A DNA stretch of 30,911 bases, from the NCBI GenBank assembly GCA_041655735.1, contig JBBAEV010000009.1, forward strand, positions 1 through 30,911, written 5' to 3'. The notes under the pieces are model-generated. The model saw only the letters and a program-made list of their open reading frames with translations. It did no database searches and was not told where the DNA came from. The first letter of the stretch is position 1. Each line of letters opens with the position of its first letter. The position numbers and the translations under genes were made by a program. This document shows, one piece after another, positions 21,915-30,448 of the stretch. Source of the DNA: JBBAEV01 sp041655735 (GTDB taxonomy: Bacteria; Bacillota_I; Bacilli_A; RF39; UBA660).

Positions 21915-23162
21915 ATGAAAGCGAAATTAAGAATAGATCGAATTGTTATTTTAATTATATCTATTCTTTTATTAATAGTATTAATAAACCTAATTATCCC
22001 TAACAAAATATTTACTATAAAAAATTTTGTAGGTAACAACATAAATACTATTGAAAAATATACTAAAAAACATAATTTAAAATTAGATATTAAATATAGT
22101 TATGATGAAAAGTATGATAAAGACATTATAATTGATCAAGATATTAAAGATACTAAAGTAGAAAAAGGGGATACTATAAAAATAACAGTATCTAAAGGAA
22201 AAATAGATGAAAAAATATTAAAATATAATGAAGTAAATGAGTTAGGAAGAGTTCCAATAATGATGTATCATGGTATTCATAATGTAAAAAGTGAAGATAC
22301 CGCTTATACTGGTGGTAATGTGGATGCTGAAGGATACAATCGCACTTCTGAAGCATTTAAAGCTGATTTAGATATGTACTATGAAAAAGGATATCGCGTT
22401 ATAAGATTAGAAGACTATGTAAATGGTAAAATAGATGTAGAGTTGGGGAAAAGTCCAATTATTATTACTTTTGATGATGGATTAGTAAATTCTATAAAAA
22501 TAGAAGGCGAAGATGAAAAGGGGCTTATTATTGATTCTAATTCAGCAGTAGGAATTATGGAAGAATATAAAAAGAAATATCCTGATATGAATATTACTGC
22601 CACTTTCTTTATTAATGGCACCTTATTTAACCAAGATGATTATAATGATAAAATTATGAAGTGGTTAATTGAGAATAATTATGATATTGGCAATCATACA
22701 TACAATCACGATAATTTTTCAAATACTAGTATTGAAAAAACTCAAGAAACAATTGCGAAATTATACCAAAAACTTGATAATATTATACCTAATCAATATG
22801 TAAATATAATTGCTTTACCATATGGCTCTCCATTTGTTACCACTCATGTTAATTTTCCCTATATATTAAAAGGTAGTTATGATGATTATGAGTATGAAAA
22901 TATAGCTACATTGAGAGTAGGGTGGTTACCAGAAGCCTCGCCATTTAATATTGATTTTGATAAAACATTTTTAAAAAGAGTAAGAGCATGGGATAATAAT
23001 GGTGAAAATTTTGATATTAAGTATACTTTTGATAATCTTGAAAAAAATCGTTTTATATCTGATGGTAGAAGCGATGTTATTGTATATCCTAAAAGTTTAA
23101 ATGATAAATTTAACACCAATATTACAGATAAAATAATATTTACTTATGATAATATTGACTAA
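21915..23162 (+). CDS. PASTA domain-polysaccharide deacetylase fusion, membrane anchored
   Basis: A 415-residue protein. An N-terminal transmembrane anchor (about 9-29) precedes one PASTA domain (about 33-94, ending in KVEKGDTIKITVSKGK). A NodB-type deacetylase domain follows. Its first motif is ITFDDG with Asp187 and Asp188, and its second is GNHTYNH with His261 and His265, giving the usual Asp-His-His metal site. PASTA domains bind peptidoglycan or beta-lactams, so the enzyme probably works on cell-wall glycans outside the membrane. The ribosome-binding site is AGGGTGA. It stands between the ysxE-like gene and valS, where Bacillus has none. The exact substrate is unknown. Confidence 0.85.
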   Translation: MKAKLRIDRIVILIISILLLIVLINLIIPNKIFTIKNFVGNNINTIEKYTKKHNLKLDIKYSYDEKYDKDIIIDQDIKDTKVEKGDTIKITVSKGKIDEKILKYNEVNELGRVPIMMYHGIHNVKSEDTAYTGGNVDAEGYNRTSEAFKADLDMYYEKGYRVIRLEDYVNGKIDVELGKSPIIITFDDGLVNSIKIEGEDEKGLIIDSNSAVGIMEEYKKKYPDMNITATFFINGTLFNQDDYNDKIMKWLIENNYDIGNHTYNHDNFSNTSIEKTQETIAKLYQKLDNIIPNQYVNIIALPYGSPFVTTHVNFPYILKGSYDDYEYENIATLRVGWLPEASPFNIDFDKTFLKRVRAWDNNGENFDIKYTFDNLEKNRFISDGRSDVIVYPKSLNDKFNTNITDKIIFTYDNID

Positions 23163-23216
23163 TGTATATACTTAATATAAAATAAAATACATAACATAAA
23201 GAAAAGAGGAGTTAAT

Positions 23217-23939
23217 ATGAAGACAAAAGGAATATTAATTACTATTTTTTCACTAATACTTATATCAGTATCTGGTTGTGGAAAAGAAAAAAAAGATTTA
23301 GATTATTATAATAATTATCTAAATAAATTAGATGCGACTAAAATAGAAAGTATTGAAAAAGGAAAATATGAATTATTAGAAATAAGCAAAGATGAAGAAA
23401 TCACTATTGATTATATAAATGCTTTTGAAAGTTTTCTGTTAAATTGTGGTATTAATTTAAACTTTAATCCTGAAATTACAAACGAACAATTAACGAGTAA
23501 TGGTTTTATTATTGAATTAGAGGAAGAAGGCAGAATACTAAGATTTGATTACAATTATTTATATAATAATTTTAAAGATGTTGCGCCAAAAGTAAAAGTC
23601 GATCAATATTTACTAAGAAAAACAATATATGAATATGCTGGAGCAAATGATTTATATACTAATACTGAGTTATTAGTAACATGGGATAAGTATAAAGAAA
23701 TTCTAATTCTAATAGATGATTATGTTAGAAAATACCCCGATGAAATCGATATAAAAAATGATTATGAACAATGGTTTGATGTATATATTGGTGTTGCCAC
23801 ATTAGAAAACAATTCAATATATGATAGTAATAATAAATTAATACCTGAAGTAAAAGCAGGTTATGAAGATATTCTAAATAATCATAAAGATTTTTTAAGA
23901 TATATGGATTTACAAACTCATTATAATGAACATAAATAA
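23217..23939 (+). CDS. Lipoprotein of unknown function
   Basis: A 240-residue protein with a clear lipoprotein signal: Lys residues at the N-terminus, a hydrophobic stretch and a VSGC lipobox with Cys21. The mature part is acidic, Tyr/Asn/Leu rich and probably helical, with no motif I recognise. An AGAGGAG site precedes the ATG. It lies between the deacetylase and the valine T-box; both the deacetylase and this gene are extracellular and may be functionally linked, but only position suggests it. Confidence 0.75.
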   Translation: MKTKGILITIFSLILISVSGCGKEKKDLDYYNNYLNKLDATKIESIEKGKYELLEISKDEEITIDYINAFESFLLNCGINLNFNPEITNEQLTSNGFIIELEEEGRILRFDYNYLYNNFKDVAPKVKVDQYLLRKTIYEYAGANDLYTNTELLVTWDKYKEILILIDDYVRKYPDEIDIKNDYEQWFDVYIGVATLENNSIYDSNNKLIPEVKAGYEDILNNHKDFLRYMDLQTHYNEHK

Positions 23940-23947
23940 TAAAGACC

Positions 23948-23953
23948 TATAAT
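23948..23953 (+). promoter_or_regulatory. -10 element of the valine T-box operon
   Basis: TATAAT at 23948-23953 lies at the right distance from the start of Stem I. The -35 region (AATGAA) is poor, so the call is modest. Confidence 0.45.
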
Positions 23954-23954
23954 A

Positions 23955-24149
23955 AGAGGAGTAATATAATAAAGTTTAATAGAGAGCTCTAATGGTGGAA
24001 AAGAGTAAATAATATTATATGAAGGTTACTTATTAAGTTTTCTAAAGTAGAACGTATATCTGCGTTAAGGATTTGAGTGTATACATATGTATAAACTAAG
24101 GTGGTACCGCGATAATTCGTCCTTAATATTTAAGGATGTTTTATTTTTA
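23955..24149 (+). promoter_or_regulatory. T-box leader, valine specifier (GUU)
   Basis: Stem I carries AGAGAGC and GGTGGAAAAGAG, and the specifier context TGAAGGTTACTT has GTT at 24025-24027. The T-box AAGGTGGTACCGCG is at 24098-24111. A 9-bp terminator stem (24118-24126 with 24130-24138, one G-U) ends in TTTTATTTTT. A GGT (Gly) reading is one base earlier, but valS downstream and the same offset before ACTT as in the alanine leader support GTT. Uncharged tRNA-Val should switch on the HD gene and valS. Confidence 0.92.
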
Positions 24150-24159
24150 GGAGGTAAAA

Positions 24160-24903
24160 ATGATAGATATAGAAAAAGTAAAACAAACATTTGAAAAATA
24201 TATAAAACAAAACTATGATTTAAATGATGAAGAAGTAAAAAGAAAGTATAGTCATTCTTTAAATGTAGCTAATTTATCAAAAGAAATAGTAAAGAATTCT
24301 AACATACTATTTGAAGATGCTCAATCATTATCAGAATTAATTGGCTTATTACATGATATAGGAGTCTTTAATGTTATCAAAGAAAATAATATTGATCATG
24401 TAGGAGAAGGTCTTAAAATATTATTTGATGAAAATAATATAAAATCATATATAAAAGAAAGAAATTATGATGAAATTATTAAAAGTGCAATTTATAATCA
24501 CAATAAATTAGAGCTAGCCCCATTTTTAAGCGATGATGAAAAACTTTTTTGTAATATATTACGAGATGCTGATAAAATTGATATTCTAAAAACAGTAGCT
24601 GAAAAAAATGAGGCTATTTCCCCTGACGAGACAATATCTGAAAATATGATTAAACATATTAAAGAACATAAAACAATTCCTAATAATTTATTAACCAATA
24701 AAACAGAAGAATTAATTTATGTTATTGCCTATATATTTGATATTAAATATAAATACAGTTTTTATATGATAGAAGAAAATGGCTATATAGAAAAAATAGT
24801 AAAAAAATTAAATATAGATAGCAATGAAAAAGTTAAATTTATATATAACGAAATAAAAAGTTTTATAAGAAATTCGATTGGAGAGAGATATCATGCTGAG
24901 TAA
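24160..24903 (+). CDS. HD-domain phosphohydrolase
   Basis: A 247-residue protein with an HD metal site: His near residue 31 in YSHSLNVANL, the LLHDIG pair, a later DHVGEG and NHN, and an Asp in RDADKIDIL. These are the ordered ligands of HD-superfamily hydrolases acting on nucleotides or phosphoesters. The substrate cannot be told. It is first after the valine T-box and overlaps valS by 11 bases; the valS ribosome-binding site lies within this gene. It is therefore made together with ValS on valine starvation. Whether it acts on tRNA, alarmones or nucleotides is open. Confidence 0.8.
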   Translation: MIDIEKVKQTFEKYIKQNYDLNDEEVKRKYSHSLNVANLSKEIVKNSNILFEDAQSLSELIGLLHDIGVFNVIKENNIDHVGEGLKILFDENNIKSYIKERNYDEIIKSAIYNHNKLELAPFLSDDEKLFCNILRDADKIDILKTVAEKNEAISPDETISENMIKHIKEHKTIPNNLLTNKTEELIYVIAYIFDIKYKYSFYMIEENGYIEKIVKKLNIDSNEKVKFIYNEIKSFIRNSIGERYHAE

Positions 24904-27310
24904 AAAATATGATCATTTAGAAGTAGAAAATAAATGGCTTAATTATTGGAATGAAAATAATATATATAAATTTACTCCAGATAATAGAAAAATTTATTCT
25001 ATAGATACACCACCCCCAACTGTTAATGGTAAAATTCATATTGGTCATATATTTTCTTATTCACAAGCGGAAATGATTGCTAGATATAAAAGAATTAGAG
25101 GTTTCAATGTTTTTTATCCTTTTGGTTTTGATGATAACGGATTACCTAGTGAAAGATTAGTAGAAAAGGAACAAGGAAAAAAGGCTCATGAAATAGGCAG
25201 AGAAGAATTTTCAAAACTATGTTATGAAACAACAAATAAATATGAAATAGAATTCCAGGATTTATTTAGTAGGTTAGGAGTAAGTACTGATTGGGAATTA
25301 GTATATAAAACAGTAAGTCCTTCAACTATAAAAATTAGTCAAATGTCATTTTTAGATTTAGTAGAAAAAGATCATTGCTATCATAAAGAAAGCCCTGCAC
25401 TTTGGTGTAATGAATGTTTAACTTCAATTGCTCAAGCAGAACTTGAAACAAAAAGTATAAAAACTACCTTTAATTATATAAATTTTAAAACTGAAGATAA
25501 TGAGACGTTCACTATTGCTACAACAAGACCAGAGTTATTACCAGCAATAGTTGCGGTATTTGTAAATCCTAATGATGAAAGTAAAAAACATTTAGTAGGA
25601 AAAAAAGCGATTATCCCTCTTATTGATATAATTGTTCCAATTATGGCTGATGAAAAAGTAGGGATTGATAAAGGGACAGGTATTGTTATGTGTTGTACTT
25701 TTGGTGATCAAACTGATATTGAATGGTGGAAAAAATATAAATTACCTTTAAAAACCATTTTTACAAATGATGGTTATATAGAAAAAAGTATAAATAAATA
25801 TGGTGGTTTAAAAATAAAGGAAGCTAGGAAACAAATATTAGAAGATTTAAAAGAACAGAATTTAATAATTAAAATAGAAGATTTAGAACATGAAGTACAA
25901 GTACATGAAAGATGTAGCAAAGAAATAGAATATAGTGTTATAAAACAATGGTTTATAGATATAATGAATCATAAAAATGATTTTTTAAAAATTGGTGAAG
26001 AAATAAATTGGTATCCAGAACATATGCAAAATAGATATGAAGAATGGGTAAATAATATCGCTTGGGATTGGTGTATATCAAGACAAAGATATTTTGGAGT
26101 ACCTTTTCCTGTTTGGTATTGTAAAGATTGCAGTAAACCGGTTTTTGCCAAAAAAGAACAATTACCAGTAAATCCATTAGTAGATAAACCATTAAAAAAA
26201 TGTGAATGTGGTTCAACCGATTTTATTCCTGAAAGTGATGTTATGGATACTTGGGCAACTTCTTCTTTAACTCCATTAATTAATATGAAATATGGTGAAA
26301 AAAATAGTTATGAAGATATTTTAAAACCAATGAGTTTAAGAACTAATGCTTCAGAAATTATTAGAACTTGGGATTTTTATACAATAGTAAAAAGTTTTTA
26401 TCACTTTGGAAGTAAGCCATGGGAAAATGTTATGATATCCGGTTTTGCTAAAGCTAGTGATGGGGATAAAATAAGTAAGAGTAAAGGGAATAGTTCCATA
26501 GAACCAATAGATTTAATCAATCAATATTCTGCTGATGTTATAAGATATTGGGCAGCGTCAGGAAGACTTGGAACGGATATTAATTTTAGCGAAGAAACTT
26601 TACTTAGAGGGAAAAAATTAATTAATAAAATATGGAATGTTTCTAAATTTATTGAAATGCATTTATCTGATTATCAGGATAAAGATATTATGGAATTTGA
26701 ATATATTGATAAATGGATATTAGGAAAATATCAAGAAATGGAAAAACAGTTTCTAAAATATTTAGATGAATATGAAATAGGTTTAGGATTAAATATTTTA
26801 GAAAAATTCTTTTGGAATTTTTGTGATAACTATATAGAAATAGTAAAACATAGATTGTATAGACCAGAGGAATTTGGAATTGATCAAAGATATTCAGGTC
26901 AAAAAACAGTATATATATTGCTATATAAGTTACTACAAAATTTCAGTATATTTTTCCCATATATTACTGAGGAAATTTACCAAGAACTTTATCATAATAA
27001 TGTTTCAATTCATACCTCATTAATAAAAGAATTAAATTATAATTTTAATAATGAAATAAAAAATGGAGATATGATAATTGAAATAATTAGTAAAGCAAGA
27101 GGGGAAAAAACAAATAATAATGTTTCATTAAAAACACCAATAAAAAATATTAGTTTGGGCTTAAATAAAGAATTGAATAATGCTATCGAGAATTCAATTA
27201 AGGACTTTAAAGCGACTTTGTTTATAGAAAATATAGAAGTCAAATTATTGGATAAAGATTATGAAGTATATAGTATCAAATTAAATTTAGAGGATATTTC
27301 TAATAAATAA
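24893..27310 (+). CDS. valS: Valyl-tRNA synthetase, archaeal/rickettsial-like type
   Basis: Class I synthetase charging tRNA-Val. It is 805 residues, shorter than the roughly 880 of Bacillus ValS. PPPTVNGKIHIGH holds the HIGH motif (His49-Ile-Gly-His52), and the KMSKS loop is KISKS (526-530). The editing (CP1) domain has TTRPELLPAIVAVFV and DKGTGIVM. After HIGH the sequence reads YPFGFDDNGLPSERLVEKE, in place of the bacterial PGTDHAGIATQ pattern; this is the form known from archaeal and rickettsial ValS. Two CxxC-like pairs (CNEC; CKDC plus CECG) suggest zinc ribbons, and no C-terminal coiled coil is evident. The ATG at 24893 follows GGAGAGA; a TTG at 24878 is an alternative. The valine T-box agrees with the identity. 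Confidence 0.93.
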   Translation: MLSKKYDHLEVENKWLNYWNENNIYKFTPDNRKIYSIDTPPPTVNGKIHIGHIFSYSQAEMIARYKRIRGFNVFYPFGFDDNGLPSERLVEKEQGKKAHEIGREEFSKLCYETTNKYEIEFQDLFSRLGVSTDWELVYKTVSPSTIKISQMSFLDLVEKDHCYHKESPALWCNECLTSIAQAELETKSIKTTFNYINFKTEDNETFTIATTRPELLPAIVAVFVNPNDESKKHLVGKKAIIPLIDIIVPIMADEKVGIDKGTGIVMCCTFGDQTDIEWWKKYKLPLKTIFTNDGYIEKSINKYGGLKIKEARKQILEDLKEQNLIIKIEDLEHEVQVHERCSKEIEYSVIKQWFIDIMNHKNDFLKIGEEINWYPEHMQNRYEEWVNNIAWDWCISRQRYFGVPFPVWYCKDCSKPVFAKKEQLPVNPLVDKPLKKCECGSTDFIPESDVMDTWATSSLTPLINMKYGEKNSYEDILKPMSLRTNASEIIRTWDFYTIVKSFYHFGSKPWENVMISGFAKASDGDKISKSKGNSSIEPIDLINQYSADVIRYWAASGRLGTDINFSEETLLRGKKLINKIWNVSKFIEMHLSDYQDKDIMEFEYIDKWILGKYQEMEKQFLKYLDEYEIGLGLNILEKFFWNFCDNYIEIVKHRLYRPEEFGIDQRYSGQKTVYILLYKLLQNFSIFFPYITEEIYQELYHNNVSIHTSLIKELNYNFNNEIKNGDMIIEIISKARGEKTNNNVSLKTPIKNISLGLNKELNNAIENSIKDFKATLFIENIEVKLLDKDYEVYSIKLNLEDISNK

Positions 27311-27339
27311 TTTATAATTCAAATACAATAACTAAAGAG

Positions 27340-27361
27340 GACACAATAAATTGTGTCTTTT
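27340..27361 (+). terminator. Terminator of the valine operon
   Basis: GACACAAT pairs with ATTGTGTC (27340-27347 with 27350-27357) and is followed by T's. The small central loop probably opens to four bases. Confidence 0.85.
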
Positions 27362-27372
27362 TATATTATTTA

Positions 27373-27381
27373 TGATATAAT
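27373..27381 (+). promoter_or_regulatory. Extended -10 promoter of proS
   Basis: TG plus one base directly precedes TATAAT (27376-27381). A TTGTGT at 27351-27356 is a poorly spaced -35 (19 bases) overlapping the terminator. The proS ATG is about 32 bases downstream. Confidence 0.6.
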
Positions 27382-27412
27382 TTAATAGAATTAGATAACT
27401 GGAGTGATTAAT

Positions 27413-29104
27413 ATGAAATTAAGTCAAAGTTTTTTTTATACTATTAGAGAAGATATAAAAAATGAGGAATCAATTAGTGGAAAGTTACTTGTTAAAAGTG
27501 GTATGGTTAAAAAAGAAGGAACAGGTACTTATATGTACATGCCTATGGGGCTTAAGGTGTTAAAAAATATTGAAAATATTATAAGAGATGAAATGAATAA
27601 AACAGGGGCGGAGGAAGTCTTAATGCCTTCTTTAATTCATGAGGATGTATATGAAACATCCGGCAGAAATAAAACCTTTGGAAGTAGTATCTTTAGACTT
27701 AAAGATAGATTTAATAAATCATATGTATTAGGACCTACTCATGAAGAATTATTTACTATGGCGGCTAACCAAAAAATAAAATCATATAAAGATTTACCTT
27801 TTAATATATATCAATTTCAAACTAAATTTAGAGATGAACCAAGACCTAGATACGGTCTTATTAGAGTAAGAGAATTTATTATGAAAGATGCTTATTCATT
27901 TGATCCTAATTTAGAAGAATTAGATAAATCATATAAAATAATGGATAAAGTATATGAAGATTCATTTGATAAAATGCAGTTAGAATATAAGAAAGTAGTT
28001 GCGGATACAGGTGCGATGGGGGGGCTTCTTTCAGAAGAATTTCAAGCTATTACTAATATTGGGGAAGATACACTTGTATTATGTAATAATTGTGATTATG
28101 CTTCTAATATTGAAGTTAGTAAATGCTTAACTGACAAGTTAGAAAAAGAAAATCTTTTAGAAAAAGAATTAATAGAGACAAAAAATGCAAAAACAATAGA
28201 GGAAGTAACATCATTTTTAAATATGCCAAGTAATAAATTTGTTAAAACATTAATATATGAAATAGATAAAAAACCTTATGCTTGTTTGGTTAGAGGAGAT
28301 AGGAATGTTAATGAAACAAAAGTATTAAAGTTATTGGAGGGATTCCAAATAATTTTAGCTGAATCTTCTTTATTAGAAGAAATGACAAATGCTAAAGTAG
28401 GATATGCCGGTCCAATTGATTTAAATATACCAATTATTATTGACAATGAAGTGTTAGAAATGACTAACTTTGTAGTAGGAGCCAATAAAACTGATTATCA
28501 CTATAAAAATGTAAATATAGATGATTTTAAATGTGATTATAAAGGTGATATTAGAAATACTCAAGAAGGAGATATTTGTCCTAGATGTGGCGGTAAAATA
28601 ATATTTAAGAAAGGCATTGAAATAGGTAATTTATTTAAATTAGGTACAAAATACTCAGAAGCTTTAAATCTGACTTATTTAGACCAAAATAATGAATCAC
28701 ATCCTGTTGTAATGGGTAGTTACGGTATAGGCTTAGGTAGATGCATGGCTGCCATCATCGAGCAACACCATGATAATAAAGGCATTATATGGCCAATGTC
28801 TGTTGCGCCATATAAAGTTATAATAGTATTAATCTCAAGAGAAGATGAAAAACAAGTAGAAATTGCTAATAATTTATATAAAGATTTAAGTGATTTAAAA
28901 ATAGATACTATTTTAGATGATAGAGATGAAAGACCAGGAATTAAATTTAATGATGCTGATTTAATTGGCATTCCTATTAGAATCACAGTAGGTAAAAAAG
29001 TAAATGAAAATAAAGTTGAAATAAAACTTAGAAATCAAGATAATGATGAAGAAATAGATATTGATAATATAATTTCTAAAATAAAGGAATTAATCAATGA
29101 ATAA
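27413..29104 (+). CDS. proS: Prolyl-tRNA synthetase, bacterial type
   Basis: Charges tRNA-Pro; class II. The 563 residues match the bacterial ProS layout. The N-terminal MKLSQSFFYTIRE, then the motif-1 region GTYMYMPMGLKVLKNIE and motif 2 with FRDEPRPRYGLIRVREFIMKDAYSF are present. An editing insertion domain (about 225-400) containing CLVRGDRNVNETK follows, then motif 3 (GSYGIGLGRCMAAIIEQ) and the anticodon-binding domain ending near DDRDERPGIKFNDADLIGIPIRI. The ATG at 27413 has GGAG 9 bases upstream; a GTG at 27404 is an alternative. It is a single gene with its own promoter and terminator. No T-box precedes it, unlike valS and alaS here. Confidence 0.96.
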   Translation: MKLSQSFFYTIREDIKNEESISGKLLVKSGMVKKEGTGTYMYMPMGLKVLKNIENIIRDEMNKTGAEEVLMPSLIHEDVYETSGRNKTFGSSIFRLKDRFNKSYVLGPTHEELFTMAANQKIKSYKDLPFNIYQFQTKFRDEPRPRYGLIRVREFIMKDAYSFDPNLEELDKSYKIMDKVYEDSFDKMQLEYKKVVADTGAMGGLLSEEFQAITNIGEDTLVLCNNCDYASNIEVSKCLTDKLEKENLLEKELIETKNAKTIEEVTSFLNMPSNKFVKTLIYEIDKKPYACLVRGDRNVNETKVLKLLEGFQIILAESSLLEEMTNAKVGYAGPIDLNIPIIIDNEVLEMTNFVVGANKTDYHYKNVNIDDFKCDYKGDIRNTQEGDICPRCGGKIIFKKGIEIGNLFKLGTKYSEALNLTYLDQNNESHPVVMGSYGIGLGRCMAAIIEQHHDNKGIIWPMSVAPYKVIIVLISREDEKQVEIANNLYKDLSDLKIDTILDDRDERPGIKFNDADLIGIPIRITVGKKVNENKVEIKLRNQDNDEEIDIDNIISKIKELINE

Positions 29105-29170
29105 ATAAATGCAAATAGCTTATGAAGAAGTATTAAAAGGAATGCAAAATAACGAAGATGGACCTTTTAG

Positions 29171-29199
29171 AGTGTAACATAAAATGTTACACTTTTTTT
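29171..29199 (+). terminator. Terminator after proS
   Basis: AGTGTAACA pairs with TGTTACACT (29171-29179 with 29185-29193), a 9-bp perfect stem followed by seven T's. It is one of the strongest terminators in the window. Confidence 0.92.
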
Positions 29200-29250
29200 A
29201 TTTCGACAAAAAAACTCATATTTACTTGATAATCTATAAATGGTGATAAT

Positions 29251-29721
29251 ATGAAAATAAAATTTATTTTTTCTATTCTTCTTTCAATAATAATAGGATA
29301 CTTATTTGGTCAAATTCTTTTTAATCAATATAACAATAGGGTAATAGATGTATTTAATGAAAAAAATACCATATATTTCCTTCAACAAGGAGTATATTCT
29401 AATAAAGAAACAATGGAAACTAATACTGAATCAATAAATAACTATATATATGTTAAAAAAAATAATCATTATAAGGTATATGTCGGAATTACTGGTGATT
29501 CAGATAATGCAGAAAAATTAAAGGAAATATTTGTAAATATGGGGAATGATATATATGTCAAAGAAGAAAATATATCTAATCTAGAATTTATTGAAACTTT
29601 AAAACAATACGATAATTTACTTAAACAAACAAGTACTGATACTACTAGCATTGATGATATATTAATGATTGAGAAACAAGTTTTAAGTAAATACGAGGAG
29701 TTGGTATTAAAAAATGAATGA
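29251..29721 (+). CDS. Membrane-anchored SPOR-like protein in the spoIIB position
   Basis: A 156-residue protein. A hydrophobic N-terminal helix (about 4-24) anchors it. A segment at about 40-110 alternates strands and helices like a SPOR domain: FLQQGVYSNKE, then YIYVKKNNHYKVYVGITGDSDNAEKL, then MGNDIYVKEENI. A short helical tail follows. SPOR domains bind denuded glycan at division sites. In Bacillus the SPOR-containing spoIIB lies shortly upstream of radC and mreBCD; here this gene overlaps radC by 8 bases and mreC follows. The SPOR call is by pattern only; a link to SpoIIB is inference from position. Confidence 0.65.
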   Translation: MKIKFIFSILLSIIIGYLFGQILFNQYNNRVIDVFNEKNTIYFLQQGVYSNKETMETNTESINNYIYVKKNNHYKVYVGITGDSDNAEKLKEIFVNMGNDIYVKEENISNLEFIETLKQYDNLLKQTSTDTTSIDDILMIEKQVLSKYEELVLKNE

Positions 29722-30397
29722 TGTAATGATAGAAAATATTCCTAAAGAAGAAAGACCCCGAGAAAGATTATTAAAATACGGCGCAAATAATTTATCTAAT
29801 GAAGAATTAATTGCTATCATTTTAAAAACCGGTATAAAAAATAAATCATCTAAGTTATTAGCTAAATCTATTCTTAGCAAAATAAATAAAATTAGCGATT
29901 TAAAAGACATTACAATTAATAAACTATTAAATATTCATGGTATTGGTTTAGTTAAAGCTATAGAATTAATTACGGCATTAGAACTAGGTAAAAGAGTATT
30001 TTATAATAATGAATTTAAAGATAAGATAAAAATCAGAAATGCCATTGACATATATGATTTAATGAAACCAATACTAGAAGGTCAAAAACAAGAACAATTT
30101 TATTGTATCTATCTAGATCAAAAAAAATATATAATAGAAACAAAATTAATATTTATAGGATCACTTAATATGAGTATAGTTCACCCTAGAGAAGTATTCA
30201 AACAAGCATATTTACTTTCTGCATCATCCATTATATGTGTTCATAATCATCCTAGTGGTATAACAGACCCTAGTAATGAAGATATTAATATTACTAAAAA
30301 ATTAACATCTACTGGTAATATTTTAGGAATATCGGTATTAGATCACATAATTATAGGGAATGATTATTATAGCTTCCACGAAAAAAACAATATTTAA
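29714..30397 (+). CDS. radC: RadC family JAB/MPN-domain protein
   Basis: A 227-residue protein of the RadC (DUF2466) family. The N-terminal part includes ERPRERLLKYGANNLSNEEL and a helix-hairpin-helix segment INKLLNIHGIGLVKAIELIT. The C-terminal JAB-type metalloprotease-like domain carries His177-Asn-His179-Pro-Ser-Gly followed by DPSNEDI, the JAMM metal motif. The cellular role of RadC is uncertain; an early DNA-repair assignment was not upheld. It overlaps the preceding gene by 8 bases and precedes mreC, the usual neighbour order in Firmicutes, but without mreB between. Confidence 0.94.
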   Translation: MNDVMIENIPKEERPRERLLKYGANNLSNEELIAIILKTGIKNKSSKLLAKSILSKINKISDLKDITINKLLNIHGIGLVKAIELITALELGKRVFYNNEFKDKIKIRNAIDIYDLMKPILEGQKQEQFYCIYLDQKKYIIETKLIFIGSLNMSIVHPREVFKQAYLLSASSIICVHNHPSGITDPSNEDINITKKLTSTGNILGISVLDHIIIGNDYYSFHEKNNI

Positions 30398-30416
30398 TAC
30401 AAAAATATTGTTTTTT
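30382..30416 (+). terminator. Terminator of radC
   Basis: A 14-bp perfect stem (30382-30395 with 30403-30416) with a 7-base loop starts with A's and ends in six T's. It overlaps the radC stop codon. Confidence 0.85.
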
Positions 30417-30448
30417 ATATTATAATAATAAAAGAAAGTAGGGATAGT

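Noticed and set aside
24024..24026. GGT (glycine) specifier in the second T-box
   Set aside because: The gene downstream is valS, and GTT has the same offset to ACTT as GCT in the alanine leader.
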